Shown here: positions 26,845-36,151 of the stretch, piece by piece
Position numbering within the stretch: the stretch's first letter is position 1
How the letters are laid out: every line of letters begins with the position of its first letter
Assembly (NCBI RefSeq): GCF_022012415.1
Contig: NZ_JAKLTR010000007.1
Location: 124,001 to 188,000, forward strand
From: Terrimonas ginsenosidimutans
GTDB taxonomy: Bacteria > Bacteroidota > Bacteroidia > Chitinophagales > Chitinophagaceae
Direction of reading: 5' to 3'
DNA: 64,000 nt
The notes under the pieces: generated by a model
Databases searched by the model: none
Seen by the model: only the letters and a program-made list of their open reading frames with translations
Told to the model about the DNA's origin: nothing
Program-made: the position numbers and the translations under genes

Positions 26845-27513
26845 CTATGCTTTTCTTTTGAGTTTAAGCGTATTCAGTGATTTTAACTGGAGATCGGCAT
26901 TTATTTGCTGCTCTGCCTGATCACTTTGGTTCTTTATCAGATCGGCTTGTAAAAGCTTGATCTTGTCTTCGATACCCTGGCCATCTTTCAGCAGAGATGC
27001 GATCTTTTTACGGGAATCTGTTACCAGGGTTTCCTGTTTTTTGATATCCTGCTCAAGGCTGTAAGCTGTTGTACTTGCCGGGAATCCCTGAAGAAAGCTT
27101 TCTGCGCCGGCCCAAAGTGCCGGGTCGCTTTCAGGGGATACAAAATTTTCATTGCCGGTGGTCAGTAAAAGATAGACGATGCTATTATTGATCTCTTCCT
27201 TGTTCTTTGAAACAATTTTGAAGTACATATCTATTTTCTTGTTGCCAACGGACGCGAGGGATACATTGTTAAAAATGTAGAACCCGTCTTTCTTGTTGTT
27301 CTTCCAGAACAAAGAGCCGGTTGTTTCCGGATTGTAGCCAGCGCTATGTAATCTTTCAAGGATGGTTGCTTCGGCATCGGCCGTGTTATTCATTAACTCA
27401 ACCGAAAGTGCCGGACGCATCGTTTTATTAAACTGAATGCTTGTGGATGATGTCTGTGCAGTCGCACCAGCGACCATAGATAATCCCACTATAAAGGAAG
27501 CCATTTTTTTCAT
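26845..27513 (-). CDS. Uncharacterised exported protein with C-terminal coiled coil
   Basis: From ATG 27513 the protein has 222 residues and a signal peptide (MKKMASFIVGLSMVAGATAQ, cleavage after ATA). Two parts are visible: an alpha/beta-like domain (about 25-130, with GSLFWKNNKKDGFYIFNNV) and a long coiled coil (about 140-215) rich in Lys, Gln and Leu. A GTG start at 27534 would put seven polar residues before the signal peptide, so I reject it. No family is recognised; a periplasmic role is inferred from the signal peptide only. It lies 59 bases downstream of a small membrane protein gene. Confidence 0.6.
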   Translation of the reverse strand: MKKMASFIVGLSMVAGATAQTSSTSIQFNKTMRPALSVELMNNTADAEATILERLHSAGYNPETTGSLFWKNNKKDGFYIFNNVSLASVGNKKIDMYFKIVSKNKEEINNSIVYLLLTTGNENFVSPESDPALWAGAESFLQGFPASTTAYSLEQDIKKQETLVTDSRKKIASLLKDGQGIEDKIKLLQADLIKNQSDQAEQQINADLQLKSLNTLKLKRKA

Positions 27514-27572
27514 TTTATTTTGTTTATCTGACACTGCGATACTTCGAAGAAGCCTTCACACTCTTACACATG

Positions 27573-27845
27573 TTATCCCCGCTGATACTGCAGTACCGTA
27601 TTAAGTAATTTTATCTTTTCCATGATCCTTGTTCTGAGCTGTATATTATTCCCTGTCCGTTTGATTTCGTCCAGTGCTGTTTCATACTCGCCGATCGCTT
27701 GTTGAAAACTGCTGTTATTCTCACTTTTGCGGGCGATATTAAAAAGACGGACTGAATTGTTTTTCTTGCGAAGAGGTCTCAGCCAAAAGAGATACAAGGT
27801 CAGTAATATGAAAACAGGGATCAGTATTATGCTTAAAAGGAACAC
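27573..27845 (-). CDS. Small single-pass membrane protein with helical hairpin
   Basis: The 90-residue protein must start at GTG 27845, because a stop lies four codons upstream and no ATG is near. Residues 1-24 form one membrane helix (FLLSIILIPVFILLTLYLFW), followed by a basic stretch and a TPR-like helical pair (SSFQQAIGEYETALDEIKRT). No family is recognised. It is probably cotranscribed with the secreted coiled-coil protein gene. Confidence 0.55.
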   Translation of the reverse strand: MFLLSIILIPVFILLTLYLFWLRPLRKKNNSVRLFNIARKSENNSSFQQAIGEYETALDEIKRTGNNIQLRTRIMEKIKLLNTVLQYQRG

Positions 27846-28092
27846 GATGGTAATTTACGGTATAAAGCAAAGGTCGGTAACTATTACATCATAGTTGTTA
27901 TATAATTCTACTAATCAAGTATACAATTCACACTTAGTGAATTTGATTCGAATGGTTTTCTTAATTGACCCGGATTACTTACACCTCAGGGAAAACAAGG
28001 AGGTTTTTCTGAAGAAATAAACCGGATGCTATCATTTATTAGAGGTACATTACATTCATGCAGATCATTTTATTTGCAGATAAATTATTCCC

Positions 28093-28503
28093 ATGTCAAA
28101 TATTGTAGATGTTGTTGTGGCGGACAGAAATCTTGCCACTATGCTGAGAAGTGTTAAAGCTGCGGGACTCGTAGAGGAATTAAATAAAACAGGTCCGTTT
28201 ACAGTTTTCGCACCGACTGACCTCGCCTTTGGTAAGATGGCGGCTGGCGAACTGGGCGAGCTTTTAAGGCCACATAATAAGGCAAAGCTTACGATCTTAT
28301 TAAACCATCATATAGTTAATGGCAGGCAATATTTCGATGATCTTAAAGACGGCCAGCAATTAAAAACCATCGATGGGGATGATCTGCTCGTTACAGTGCG
28401 GGACGGTTCGGTAAGTATCAATGGATCCGTTATACAAGGCCGGGATATGGAAGCTTCCAACGGTGTGGTGCATTCACTTAGTAAACTTGTTTTTGGTGCG
28501 TAG
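28093..28503 (+). CDS. Fasciclin (FAS1) domain protein
   Basis: The 136-residue protein is a single FAS1 domain: NLATMLRSVKAAGL, the H1 motif GPFTVFAPTDLAFGKM, LNHHIVNG and the H2-like ending DMEASNGVVHSLSKLV. Bacterial FAS1 proteins take part in adhesion or polymer metabolism. There is no signal peptide here, which is unusual, since many homologues are exported or membrane-anchored. The gene is followed 94 bases later by an RRM gene. Confidence 0.92.
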   Translation: MSNIVDVVVADRNLATMLRSVKAAGLVEELNKTGPFTVFAPTDLAFGKMAAGELGELLRPHNKAKLTILLNHHIVNGRQYFDDLKDGQQLKTIDGDDLLVTVRDGSVSINGSVIQGRDMEASNGVVHSLSKLVFGA

Positions 28504-28597
28504 TAAAGCCATAGATGGCAACAAGAAGCGTGTTCCGCGGCGTCTTTGAATAATGGTGAACCTTTCCCGATTATCATACATTAATACTTCAGGGATC

Positions 28598-28849
28598 ATG
28601 GATATTTGCATTTCCAATATAGGGCTTCATGTGAGCAGGTATGATATCAGGCAATTGTTCGAGCCGTTTGGATCAGTTCAATCCGTAGAAGTGGTCACAG
28701 ATCACCGGACCGGCGCCAGCTGCGGATTTGCACGCATTAAAATGCGATCAAGAAAAGCTGCGGAGAAGGCCATTGATATACTTGATGGAATTGATATTGA
28801 GGGACAGTTTGTATCCGTGGCACCTGAAAGAGTAAATCTCAGTCAGTAA
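28598..28849 (+). CDS. RNA recognition motif (RRM) protein
   Basis: From ATG 28598 the protein has 83 residues forming one RRM: RNP2 is ICISNI, RNP1 is CGFARIKM, with the usual beta-alpha-beta-beta-alpha-beta spacing. The frame opens 15 codons earlier, but those residues fall before the domain start. It is a small RNA-binding protein of the type used by bacteria in cold or stress response. RNP1 has Phe at its central aromatic position, but its usual later aromatic is Ile. Confidence 0.9.
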   Translation: MDICISNIGLHVSRYDIRQLFEPFGSVQSVEVVTDHRTGASCGFARIKMRSRKAAEKAIDILDGIDIEGQFVSVAPERVNLSQ

Positions 28850-29075
28850 TTATAAAAGAGATCCCTGCGCTGTTTATTTTTTTTATCTCATGCGGGGATA
28901 TTATCATAGAATTGTAACAAATCCGAAAGATCTTTTGTAGCATAGTATTTGTGATTTGTATCCGGGAATTTAATGTGCTTACATTTGTTCCGACAGCGAT
29001 ACAGGTCATGATAGGATCAATACAGATCAACCTGGAATAATTACAAATCCATCGAAGTATTTAAGAGTAGTTAAA

Positions 29076-30146
29076 ATGCAACGTTCAATTATTACCGGCA
29101 CGGGGGCTTATATACCTGCTGTTGTCAAAAAGAATGAAGATTTTGGTTCAGAAGGTTTTTATGATGTTAAGCATCATCGTATCAACCAGCCAGTGGAAGT
29201 CATCCTCGAGAAGTTCACCCAGATCACCGGGATCGTTGAACGCCGGTATGCGCCCGACAATATTGTCGCTTCTGATATGGCGGCTTACGCGGCAACTGAA
29301 GCGATCCTGGAAAGTCAAACCGATATTGAAACAATTGACCAGATCATCGTTGCTCATAATTATGGCGATATTAAAACGAACACTATTCAGACAGATAGTG
29401 TTCCCTCTCTTGCATCACGGGTGAAACATAAGCTTGGTATAATTAATCCTTATTGTGTCGCTTATGATGTGTTGTTTGGCTGCCCCGGCTGGTTGCAGGG
29501 ATTGATACAGGCCGATCTTTACCTGAAAGCAGGTGCCGCTAAGAAATGCCTGGTTATTGGAACTGAAACATTATCCCGTGTAACAGATTTTTCTGACCGG
29601 GATGGTATGATCTTTTCCGATGGTGCAGGAGCTTGCATGCTCGAAGCAGGAGAAGACGGGATAGAACGCGGGATCATTGGCACTGCTGCCCGGTCAGATT
29701 GCAGGGATGAAGCTTTTTATATCGACTTCGGCCAAAGTCATTCTCCTGATTTAAACAGCAGTAGACGTTTTATAAAAATGAATGGGAGAAAGGTATACGA
29801 ATACGCGTTGAAATATGTTCCTGAAGCCATGAAGGATTGCCTGGATAAAAGTGGTGTTCCTGTTCACGCATTGAAAAAGATATTTATTCACCAGGCAAAT
29901 GAAAAAATGGATGATGCTATTGTAAAAGCATTCTACAAACTATATGAAATTGATAATCCGCCGGAATACATCATGCCGATGTCCATTCACTGGCTGGGAA
30001 ACAGTTCCGTTGCAACCATCCCCACGTTATTAGACCTTGTAAGAAAGGGTAAGATCGATAACCAGGAACTTCGTACGGGCGACATCGTCATGTTTGCTTC
30101 TGTAGGGGCAGGTATGAATATAAATGCGGCCTGTTATCGATATTGA
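29076..30146 (+). CDS. 3-oxoacyl-ACP synthase III family protein (FabH-like)
   Basis: The 356-residue protein is a KAS III thiolase-fold condensing enzyme with the full Cys-His-Asn triad: Cys136 in LFGCPGWLQG, His272 in FIHQANEK and Asn309 in WLGNSSVA. The GVGMNI-type glycine run near the end is also present (SVGAGMNINA). KAS III enzymes start fatty-acid or polyketide chains from acyl-CoA and malonyl-ACP. The gene is not in a fab operon, since its neighbours are an RRM gene and a small membrane protein, so a specialised acyl transfer is more likely than the housekeeping FabH role. Confidence 0.9.
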   Translation: MQRSIITGTGAYIPAVVKKNEDFGSEGFYDVKHHRINQPVEVILEKFTQITGIVERRYAPDNIVASDMAAYAATEAILESQTDIETIDQIIVAHNYGDIKTNTIQTDSVPSLASRVKHKLGIINPYCVAYDVLFGCPGWLQGLIQADLYLKAGAAKKCLVIGTETLSRVTDFSDRDGMIFSDGAGACMLEAGEDGIERGIIGTAARSDCRDEAFYIDFGQSHSPDLNSSRRFIKMNGRKVYEYALKYVPEAMKDCLDKSGVPVHALKKIFIHQANEKMDDAIVKAFYKLYEIDNPPEYIMPMSIHWLGNSSVATIPTLLDLVRKGKIDNQELRTGDIVMFASVGAGMNINAACYRY

Positions 30147-30333
30147 ATGCTAAGTGGCTTGTTCTTGGGTTGATCCGATTGCCGACGACCGATGCCCCAC
30201 CTTTACAGCGGAATGAACAGTGCTGGTCGATAAATTCTGACTGTTCGTCCCGCTGCTCCGGCCATCGGTCATCCGCAGCCGGATCGAGGATACCATTTGT
30301 CCCTTTACGATCTCAGCATCATTGAGGCCGTTT

Positions 30334-30603
30334 TTAGTAATTATTTGCTTTTTCTGTTTGGCTTTCTGAATCATGTCCGCTCTGTTTTACCAGTTTGTTA
30401 TAAATCCCGAGTAAAAGAAAAGGAGCGGCCCATTGCCCTACAAAAAGTGCGTCGTGTTTTTTGCCCATACATTTAAGTGTCAGGGAAGTTGCCATTGCCG
30501 CAACCGATGCGACGAGGTATACAGCAGAAGGTACTTTAGCGGTATAGTTTTCGATCTTTTCTGTAACCGGTCCTTCCTGGGGTGTTTTTTTTGTCGTGTC
30601 CAT
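30334..30603 (-). CDS. Small two-helix membrane protein, uncharacterised
   Basis: The 89-residue protein has a polar N-terminus (MDTTKKTPQEGPVTEKIE), two likely membrane helices (about 27-45 and 55-70, the second with QWAAPFLLLGIYNKLV) and a polar tail. I recognise no named family, but such proteins are common near stress genes in Bacteroidota. It is convergent with the KAS III gene. Confidence 0.65.
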   Translation of the reverse strand: MDTTKKTPQEGPVTEKIENYTAKVPSAVYLVASVAAMATSLTLKCMGKKHDALFVGQWAAPFLLLGIYNKLVKQSGHDSESQTEKANNY

Positions 30604-31403
30604 ATTTATGTTTGATAAGTAAATTCAAAAAGGCTGCCAGCTATCCACATCAGTGGTTATTGGAAGAATTATGATATAAAAAGACATAATGATGATAGTC
30701 AAAAGTCATTAACGATTGAGAGCCTGTAATGACGCTGAAAACATAGATGATGCCTGGTCTAACTAACATATTTCGGATCAAGCGTAAAAGTTGTGGGATG
30801 GTTGTTTAAATGTTTAATGGTTTAAAAGTTTAAAGTTTTTGTTTTTGCTTCGGTCTCTCGCTTGCTCCTTAGATACGACATTTTGGCACGCGAAGCCAGT
30901 TGATGTGTTGCCTAATGATAATCATCCAGGGTCAAATTCCACGTGTTTTTGCAATGCTTGTTAGTCGTCGTTAGTTCGTCTCTTGGTCGTCCTTTGGCCG
31001 TCCAAAGTTTGACGGGATTTTAAGCAGTGAAAAATGGTGACAAGCTGACACGCTGAGGGTGATAAATCTTTTGAGCGACTGGCGTAGGTTCCTTCGTCTG
31101 CTTCGCTATGGTGGAAGGGCCGGCAGAAGTTTATGCCAGCGATGCTCATCCGGAACATTTCAACCCAAGCCATTTTGTAGACCATCCCCCAACTTTTCAA
31201 CATGGTCCCATATTGCGACAGGGTTTCTTTAGAATCTATCTCCAATGAAAAGGGATAGCCGAAGCTATCCCACACAGAAGAGGAGTCTATGGCAAATCTT
31301 CTTCAGAGTTCCCGAAACTTTTATTTCAACCCGAATATACCTTCCGTCACCGTGCTGTCGTGATCTTCGAGATGAACAAAATTTCCGGCAAACAATAATA
31401 GTT
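30604..31403. other. 800-base gene-poor region
   Basis: No convincing gene. An open frame on the minus strand at 30961-31275 overlaps the catalase terminator and has low-complexity, non-protein-like content. The sequence has short direct-repeat-like segments (gttagtcgtcgttagttcgt) near 30960. Its purpose is unknown. Confidence 0.45.
31248..31271 (-). terminator. Rho-independent terminator of the Mn-catalase gene
   Basis: On the minus strand a perfect 8-bp stem (gggatagc / gctatccc) closed by a UUCG tetraloop is followed by tttt. It lies about 130 bases after the catalase stop codon. Confidence 0.75.
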
Positions 31404-32351
31404 CTAACGCGTTTTTTTCCCGTTCTTCTTTGCTGCTTTTTTAGCGGTCGTTTCCTTGTAATCTGTCAAGGCATCAACAAGCGCTTGCAACTCTGGATCG
31501 AGGCCTGGTGAAAATTCTTCCGGCCGTTCAGGCGCTCCCGGATCAGGATAAGATTGCTCTGGTTCTGCCAGCGCTTCAAGCTCGGTGCCATCGTTGGCCG
31601 GAGATGCTCCCTGAAAGATCGTTGCCAGTTGTGAAGACTCCAGGTTGAAATGGTATTGCTGCCTGTTTATTCCCGCGTCAATAAGGGCCTGAACCTCTGG
31701 ATAATCACTTGCTTCAAAAGCAGGGATGGGAAGGATCTTACCCCAGTTTACGCCGAGCGTTTCCAGGGCTTTTGCGAAAGCCATCTGGTGCGCGGAGTCG
31801 CGAGCGATCAAAAATGCAACAGTAGAGCGTAATGTCTTGTTCGAAGACATTTGATAAATGCGGCATTTCTGCAGGCGGCCTGTTGCTTCAAGAACAAGGT
31901 TATCTAACAGATCGAGCACTAAATTTCCGTGGGCATGTACATATGACCCCTGCCATGGGTTCCCGGCAGCATCTACAGGCAATGCGGCCTGTGCGCCTAC
32001 AATAAAATGATGCGGGTTCATTTGCTCTTTCGCCATATCCATGGGAGCTTCTCCTCCGGCACCCGGCGTGGCAAATTTGTCGCCCTGGTAGCGTGGACTG
32101 CCATCCAGGAGTTGAGAGATGGTTTTGGTGATCAGTTCCACGTGACTGATCTCTTCAATTCCCACTGACTGGATCAGATCCCGGTAAGGCGCGGCATTAC
32201 CCCTGAAATTAAAGCTTTGAAAGAGGTATTGCATCATCGTGCGCATTTCGCCGAACTGGCCACCGAGTCCTTCCTGTAATGCATTAGCTGCTGAGGGATC
32301 CGGTTCATCTGCAACGATAGGATTGATTAGTTCACGAACATGATAAAACAT
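31404..32351 (-). CDS. Manganese catalase
   Basis: The 315-residue protein matches non-heme dimanganese catalases: QEGLGGQFGEMRTMMQYLFQ, IEEISHVELITKTI, LVLEATGRLQKCRIYQ and ARDSAHQMAFAKALE supply the Glu and His ligands of the two Mn ions. It breaks down hydrogen peroxide in the cytoplasm. The C-terminal 60 residues are Pro/Glu-rich and then Lys-rich (KKAAKKNGKKTR), an extension beyond the catalytic core. In many bacteria this gene belongs to the general stress response; the nearby DUF892 genes fit this. Confidence 0.93.
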   Translation of the reverse strand: MFYHVRELINPIVADEPDPSAANALQEGLGGQFGEMRTMMQYLFQSFNFRGNAAPYRDLIQSVGIEEISHVELITKTISQLLDGSPRYQGDKFATPGAGGEAPMDMAKEQMNPHHFIVGAQAALPVDAAGNPWQGSYVHAHGNLVLDLLDNLVLEATGRLQKCRIYQMSSNKTLRSTVAFLIARDSAHQMAFAKALETLGVNWGKILPIPAFEASDYPEVQALIDAGINRQQYHFNLESSQLATIFQGASPANDGTELEALAEPEQSYPDPGAPERPEEFSPGLDPELQALVDALTDYKETTAKKAAKKNGKKTR

Positions 32352-33289
32352 AGTTTCCAGTTTTAATGATTAAGTTTCTATATAGATTAATCTGATCAAT
32401 ACATAAGCCAAGATCTGTCTCATGCATAGCCTGGCTTTATTCCTGTAAGAAGTCCGGGTATTCCCTGATCATTTAATGGGTTATATAAATAACAAGGATG
32501 GATCTGACACTATATTATCTCAGGGCAGGGGATTTAACACGACGTGCTTTGTGACAGATATGATACACTCCGGTAAGTAATTGCTGGCTACATTGCCGCT
32601 GGGAATTATCTACAATTATCAGGCAACAATTATCCGACCTTTTATTGCTTTAGATCATGTCTTCATTCTTATAGACAGGTTTAGGCAGCTGCAAGCAACC
32701 TTTAGTAGGGGCGGTTATAGTTGATCGATAAGAACATCCTGGGTCAAGACTCCGACAGTTCGTGACAGGTCAATGCACCGGAATGGGGGAAAGTCGTGGT
32801 TGTCATTAAGTTCTCCATAAAATATATTAGTCTTTTCTGAATGGGAGTCATTCCATTCAATATAAACTCTCAGGGATTTCCCTGAGGGCATTATGTTCCC
32901 CTGTTAATTCCGCAAGGCGACTTCATTTTCAATTCGCCATAGCATCATATGATCGTGATGGTCACGGCCTGTGAATTAAACAGATATTTTCACTTATGTT
33001 GCCATGATATTTGGTAAGGGCTTCTGCATACGAAACTGACGAGGTATTTTTTCCTTCTTTGCCATGTAAGATCAGGCAGAAATGAGAAAATGATCGGCAA
33101 TTGTATATACATGCTGCATGTCAGCATTTGTCGATTTGCCAATGATCTATCAGATAGTGACCTTCCTGTTACTGCAAAGCGATCTTATATATTCTCAACG
33201 GGATGTTCCGTCACGATCAATAATACAATTACCCTTGTACCGTTGTATCAAAAACCGGCTGTTATGTCGCTGCTGCATTCAGCGCGCAG
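32352..33289. other. Gene-poor region of about 940 bases
   Basis: No gene can be supported. The plus-strand open frame at 33090-33323 overlaps the SPW gene's end in antisense and looks spurious. Two perfect or near-perfect hairpins stand side by side at 32839-32858 and 32869-32886. The region upstream of the catalase start must hold its promoter, but no clear motif was seen. Confidence 0.45.
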
Positions 33290-33691
33290 TCATCTCATTT
33301 TGCTCTCGGGCGTTATGCGGTAAGGTCTTTTTACAGACTTTTCTTCAGGATAGGTTAACAGAACAACGGTCATTTCCAACACAGCGATGGTGAGGTGGGG
33401 TAGCCAGACATGCCGGGAGAAGCCGGCGATCCACGGTGAGATGGCTAAAAAGAGTGCGCCTAACAGATCAAGCGTTAAATGAAAAGGCATGGGAAGTTTC
33501 TTTATAACGCCTGCTTCGTAGTTAGTGAATAAGCTATAGAGAATAGTGCTGCCGCCCAATACGACAGGTATCCAGGTTTCGGCGCCATTCCGGTAAAATC
33601 CAAATAACCAGGGAGATGTTGCAAGCGTCAAGCCGACCGTGTAGTCCAATGCTCCGTGAAGTTTTGTAGAGATGATCTTCATAGTTGTCAT
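33290..33691 (-). CDS. SPW-repeat membrane protein
   Basis: The 133-residue protein has four predicted membrane helices and two SPW-repeat signatures: TSPWLFGF near residue 25 and ISPWIAGF near residue 84. SPW proteins are inner-membrane proteins of unknown function that are common in soil bacteria. Two ATGs (33691 and 33682) are possible starts, three codons apart. It lies in the stress-gene region. Confidence 0.85.
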   Translation of the reverse strand: MTTMKIISTKLHGALDYTVGLTLATSPWLFGFYRNGAETWIPVVLGGSTILYSLFTNYEAGVIKKLPMPFHLTLDLLGALFLAISPWIAGFSRHVWLPHLTIAVLEMTVVLLTYPEEKSVKRPYRITPESKMR

Positions 33692-33826
33692 GCTTTATAC
33701 AGGGATATAAGCGTGCCAATGTTTAGCTTATAAAATTCATCTGCCATACTCTTCACGTTGGGAATTTATTTTGGCGGAGATAGGCGAGAGGCGCCAGCTT
33801 GGTACCGCAAGAAAGTTTGACGAATA

Positions 33827-34105
33827 TCAATTATTGTAACCTGTAACACTGGCGTTTGGGAGAGTAAGGGAAAACAATGAAACGACTTCAGATTCCCTCT
33901 CCACCAACCATTGAGGAAGTGATGCCTCCGGATCGAATGCCCAGTGATCCTGGCTGTTAACCAGACTAAAGCCGTAAGAAGGGCCATCTATATCTGTCGC
34001 AAGTCCATCAAAAAAACGGTCAGTCCGATAACGGAACTGGTATTTACGCCTTCCTTTTGTGACGCAGATAATGGTGATTTTTATTTGAAAAGGTAAGGCT
34101 TGCAT
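33827..34105 (-). CDS. Small uncharacterised protein, paralogue of the protein at 18.3 kb
   Basis: The 92-residue product from ATG 34105 (or 109 residues from ATG 34156) has no known domain. It aligns along most of its length with the product at 18324-18602: FSLV, a D-x-W pair, LPQW, ERES and the terminal YNN are shared. The N-terminal extension from 34156 is Cys-rich and has no counterpart in the paralogue, so I favour 34105. It appears cytoplasmic. Two members in one window suggest a genuine lineage-specific family. Confidence 0.6.
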   Translation of the reverse strand: MQALPFQIKITIICVTKGRRKYQFRYRTDRFFDGLATDIDGPSYGFSLVNSQDHWAFDPEASLPQWLVERESEVVSLFSLTLPNASVTGYNN

Positions 34106-34495
34106 ATATAGCGGCCCGTTAGCCGGGCAACATATATGATGGCAATAACGTGCCATAACGAACTTTATGTCCGCAGGATGTTACTTATCAGTTGAAGAAC
34201 CTGAAAGGATATGACGGCCGATGAAAAAGGGCCGTGATAGAAATCAAGCCCCGTTTTTATTTATCCAATATCCTATGAAAAACCTTTGTAAAAATAAAAT
34301 CCGGAAAGCAGTTTCAGCGAATACATTTCTATCTAAATATTATAGAATTCACATGTTTTAGCTCAGCTTGTAATCCTGTTGATCTTCCGGAAGTCTGCGC
34401 TGATCAGACCTTAAAGAAGTACTCATTTCAGAATGTAAATAAAAGTGGGCTGCCGGGGCAACCCACTCAAGAGAATATTCTGTATGATCTGAGTG
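34106..34495. other. Intergenic region
   Basis: About 390 bases between the small paralogue gene (minus) and the end of the OmpA gene (minus). It holds the OmpA gene terminator at its right side and the promoter of the small gene. Nothing else is visible. Confidence 0.45.
34437..34467 (-). terminator. Rho-independent terminator of the OmpA-family gene
   Basis: On the minus strand an 11-bp stem (agtgggttgcc / ggcagcccact, one G-U pair) is followed by ttttattt, 29 bases after the stop codon. Confidence 0.8.
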
Positions 34496-35950
34496 TTAGT
34501 ATGTCAACTGTAATTCAACTCTTCTGTTCCTGGCCCGGCCTGCGGCAGTTTTGTTATCAGCTACAGGATTTGCTTCACCCATACCGGTACTTTTTAACCG
34601 TGATTCAGCCACTTCTTTCTGAACGAGGTAGTTTTTAACGGATTCGGTTCTTTTTTGCGACAATGCCAGATTGAATTCATCTGAACCTTTGTCATCAGTA
34701 TAACCTTCGATCGTCAGGTTAGCCGTTTCATACTTCTTCAGCAAGACGATCAGTTCATCTAACTGATTCAAAGACGCCGTTTTTAACTTAGCGCTATTGT
34801 TCTCGAAGAACAGCTTACTGGCGATCTGTGTGATCTTTGTTTTATCTTCTGTACTCACTTCCGGGCAACCTTTATTCGCAATAGTTCCGGCAACGTCAGG
34901 GCACCTGTCTTCATTGTCTGCTACTCCGTCCCCGTCTTTATCAGGGCAACCTTTCAGTGCAAGTACGCCGGCAAGATCAGGGCAAGCATCCTCTTCATTC
35001 ACGACACCATCTTTGTCGTTATCGAGTGTACAACCGGTGGTATCCACTTTAAAGCCAGCTGTTGTGCCCGGGCACTTATCGTCAATATCTGCGACGCCAT
35101 CCGCATCTGCGTCCGGACATCCGCGTAATGCTGATGTGCCAGCTACTTCAGGGCAACGGTCATCCTGGTCGGCAATGCCATCTCCATCTTTGTCCGGACA
35201 TCCCTTCAACAGTTCCGTACCTGCCACATCCGGGCAATTATCGAGGTAGTCGGGTACTCCGTCCGCATCTTTATCAAGCGGGCAACCTTTTTTATCGACC
35301 ATGGTGTTGGTCGGCGTATTGGCGCATTTGTCAAGACGATCTGCCACGCCATCATTATCTGCATCTTTTTTCTTGCCAAAATTGAACGCCAGTCCTACTG
35401 TATGAAGCAGGTATGCATCGTTCCTGTCAGCTACCACACCATCTCTGTCATCTTCGGTACTGTACATGAAAACTTCCTGCACGTTCAGCATAAGGGATGG
35501 TCCGAGTTTGAAATTTATACCACCACCGAATGAAGGCGCGATAAAGTCGACCTTTTCATCCTTCACATCAAGATTCTTATCAAATAAGATGGCACCGCCG
35601 CCCACCATCAGATAAGGCCTGACGGGCGAGTTGGGACCCAGTATATTGAACCTGAAATTCAGCAGGGCCGATGTGAAATCATTCTTGAAATTGCCTATAT
35701 TGCTTCTGTATCCCATCGTTCCTTTTGTTGCAAGCAGATTTACATCAAAATTACCGCCGAGGTATCTGGACAAGGATAAACCGCCAAAACCATAGTACGT
35801 GCCATTGGTTTTATAGAAGTCATTACCCAGGTCACCATTATATTGCGAAACTCCACCGTGTAATCCTATTGCCCATTTTTTATCCTGGGTCTGGGCAGAC
35901 GCCGAAAGTATACCGATCACACAGCAAGCTGCAATTAAAATTCTTTTCAT
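34496..35950 (-). CDS. OmpA-family outer membrane protein with thrombospondin type 3 repeats
   Basis: The 484-residue protein has a signal peptide (about 1-19, ending ASA), an N-terminal beta-barrel of about 170 residues, a calcium-binding stretch of repeated DxDxDG-type motifs (about 195-360; for example DADGVADIDDKCPG), and a C-terminal OmpA peptidoglycan-binding domain (IEGYTDDKGSDEFNLALSQK). It anchors the outer membrane to the cell wall. The domain order is standard for Bacteroidota. It stands alone with its own terminator. Confidence 0.93.
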   Translation of the reverse strand: MKRILIAACCVIGILSASAQTQDKKWAIGLHGGVSQYNGDLGNDFYKTNGTYYGFGGLSLSRYLGGNFDVNLLATKGTMGYRSNIGNFKNDFTSALLNFRFNILGPNSPVRPYLMVGGGAILFDKNLDVKDEKVDFIAPSFGGGINFKLGPSLMLNVQEVFMYSTEDDRDGVVADRNDAYLLHTVGLAFNFGKKKDADNDGVADRLDKCANTPTNTMVDKKGCPLDKDADGVPDYLDNCPDVAGTELLKGCPDKDGDGIADQDDRCPEVAGTSALRGCPDADADGVADIDDKCPGTTAGFKVDTTGCTLDNDKDGVVNEEDACPDLAGVLALKGCPDKDGDGVADNEDRCPDVAGTIANKGCPEVSTEDKTKITQIASKLFFENNSAKLKTASLNQLDELIVLLKKYETANLTIEGYTDDKGSDEFNLALSQKRTESVKNYLVQKEVAESRLKSTGMGEANPVADNKTAAGRARNRRVELQLTY

Positions 35951-36104
35951 TTGTTGCTTTTTAGTTCCATCAAAGGTGGTTCAAGCTTTTGGTTGCATCA
36001 TTATACAATTAAGCATATCCCTTACACCTCTTTACAATTCGCTGTTAAATTATTTCGTGATGCGTGCTTTCTTTCACCAGGTCAATCTGCTATGTTCCGG
36101 GAAC

Positions 36105-36131
36105 AAAAAATGATCGCCTTGGAGCGATCAT
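36105..36131 (-). terminator. Rho-independent terminator of the beta-barrel gene
   Basis: On the minus strand a perfect 8-bp stem (atgatcgc / gcgatcat) with loop tccaag is followed by six T residues, 21 bases after the stop codon. Confidence 0.85.
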
Positions 36132-36151
36132 AATGCAAGGAGGGGGAAAAA

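Noticed and set aside
30961-31275. 104-codon minus-strand ORF
   Set aside because: It overlaps the UUCG terminator of the catalase gene, has odd composition and no recognisable domain.
33090-33323. 77-codon plus-strand ORF
   Set aside because: Antisense to the end of the SPW gene and with no homologous content; the codon pattern looks random.
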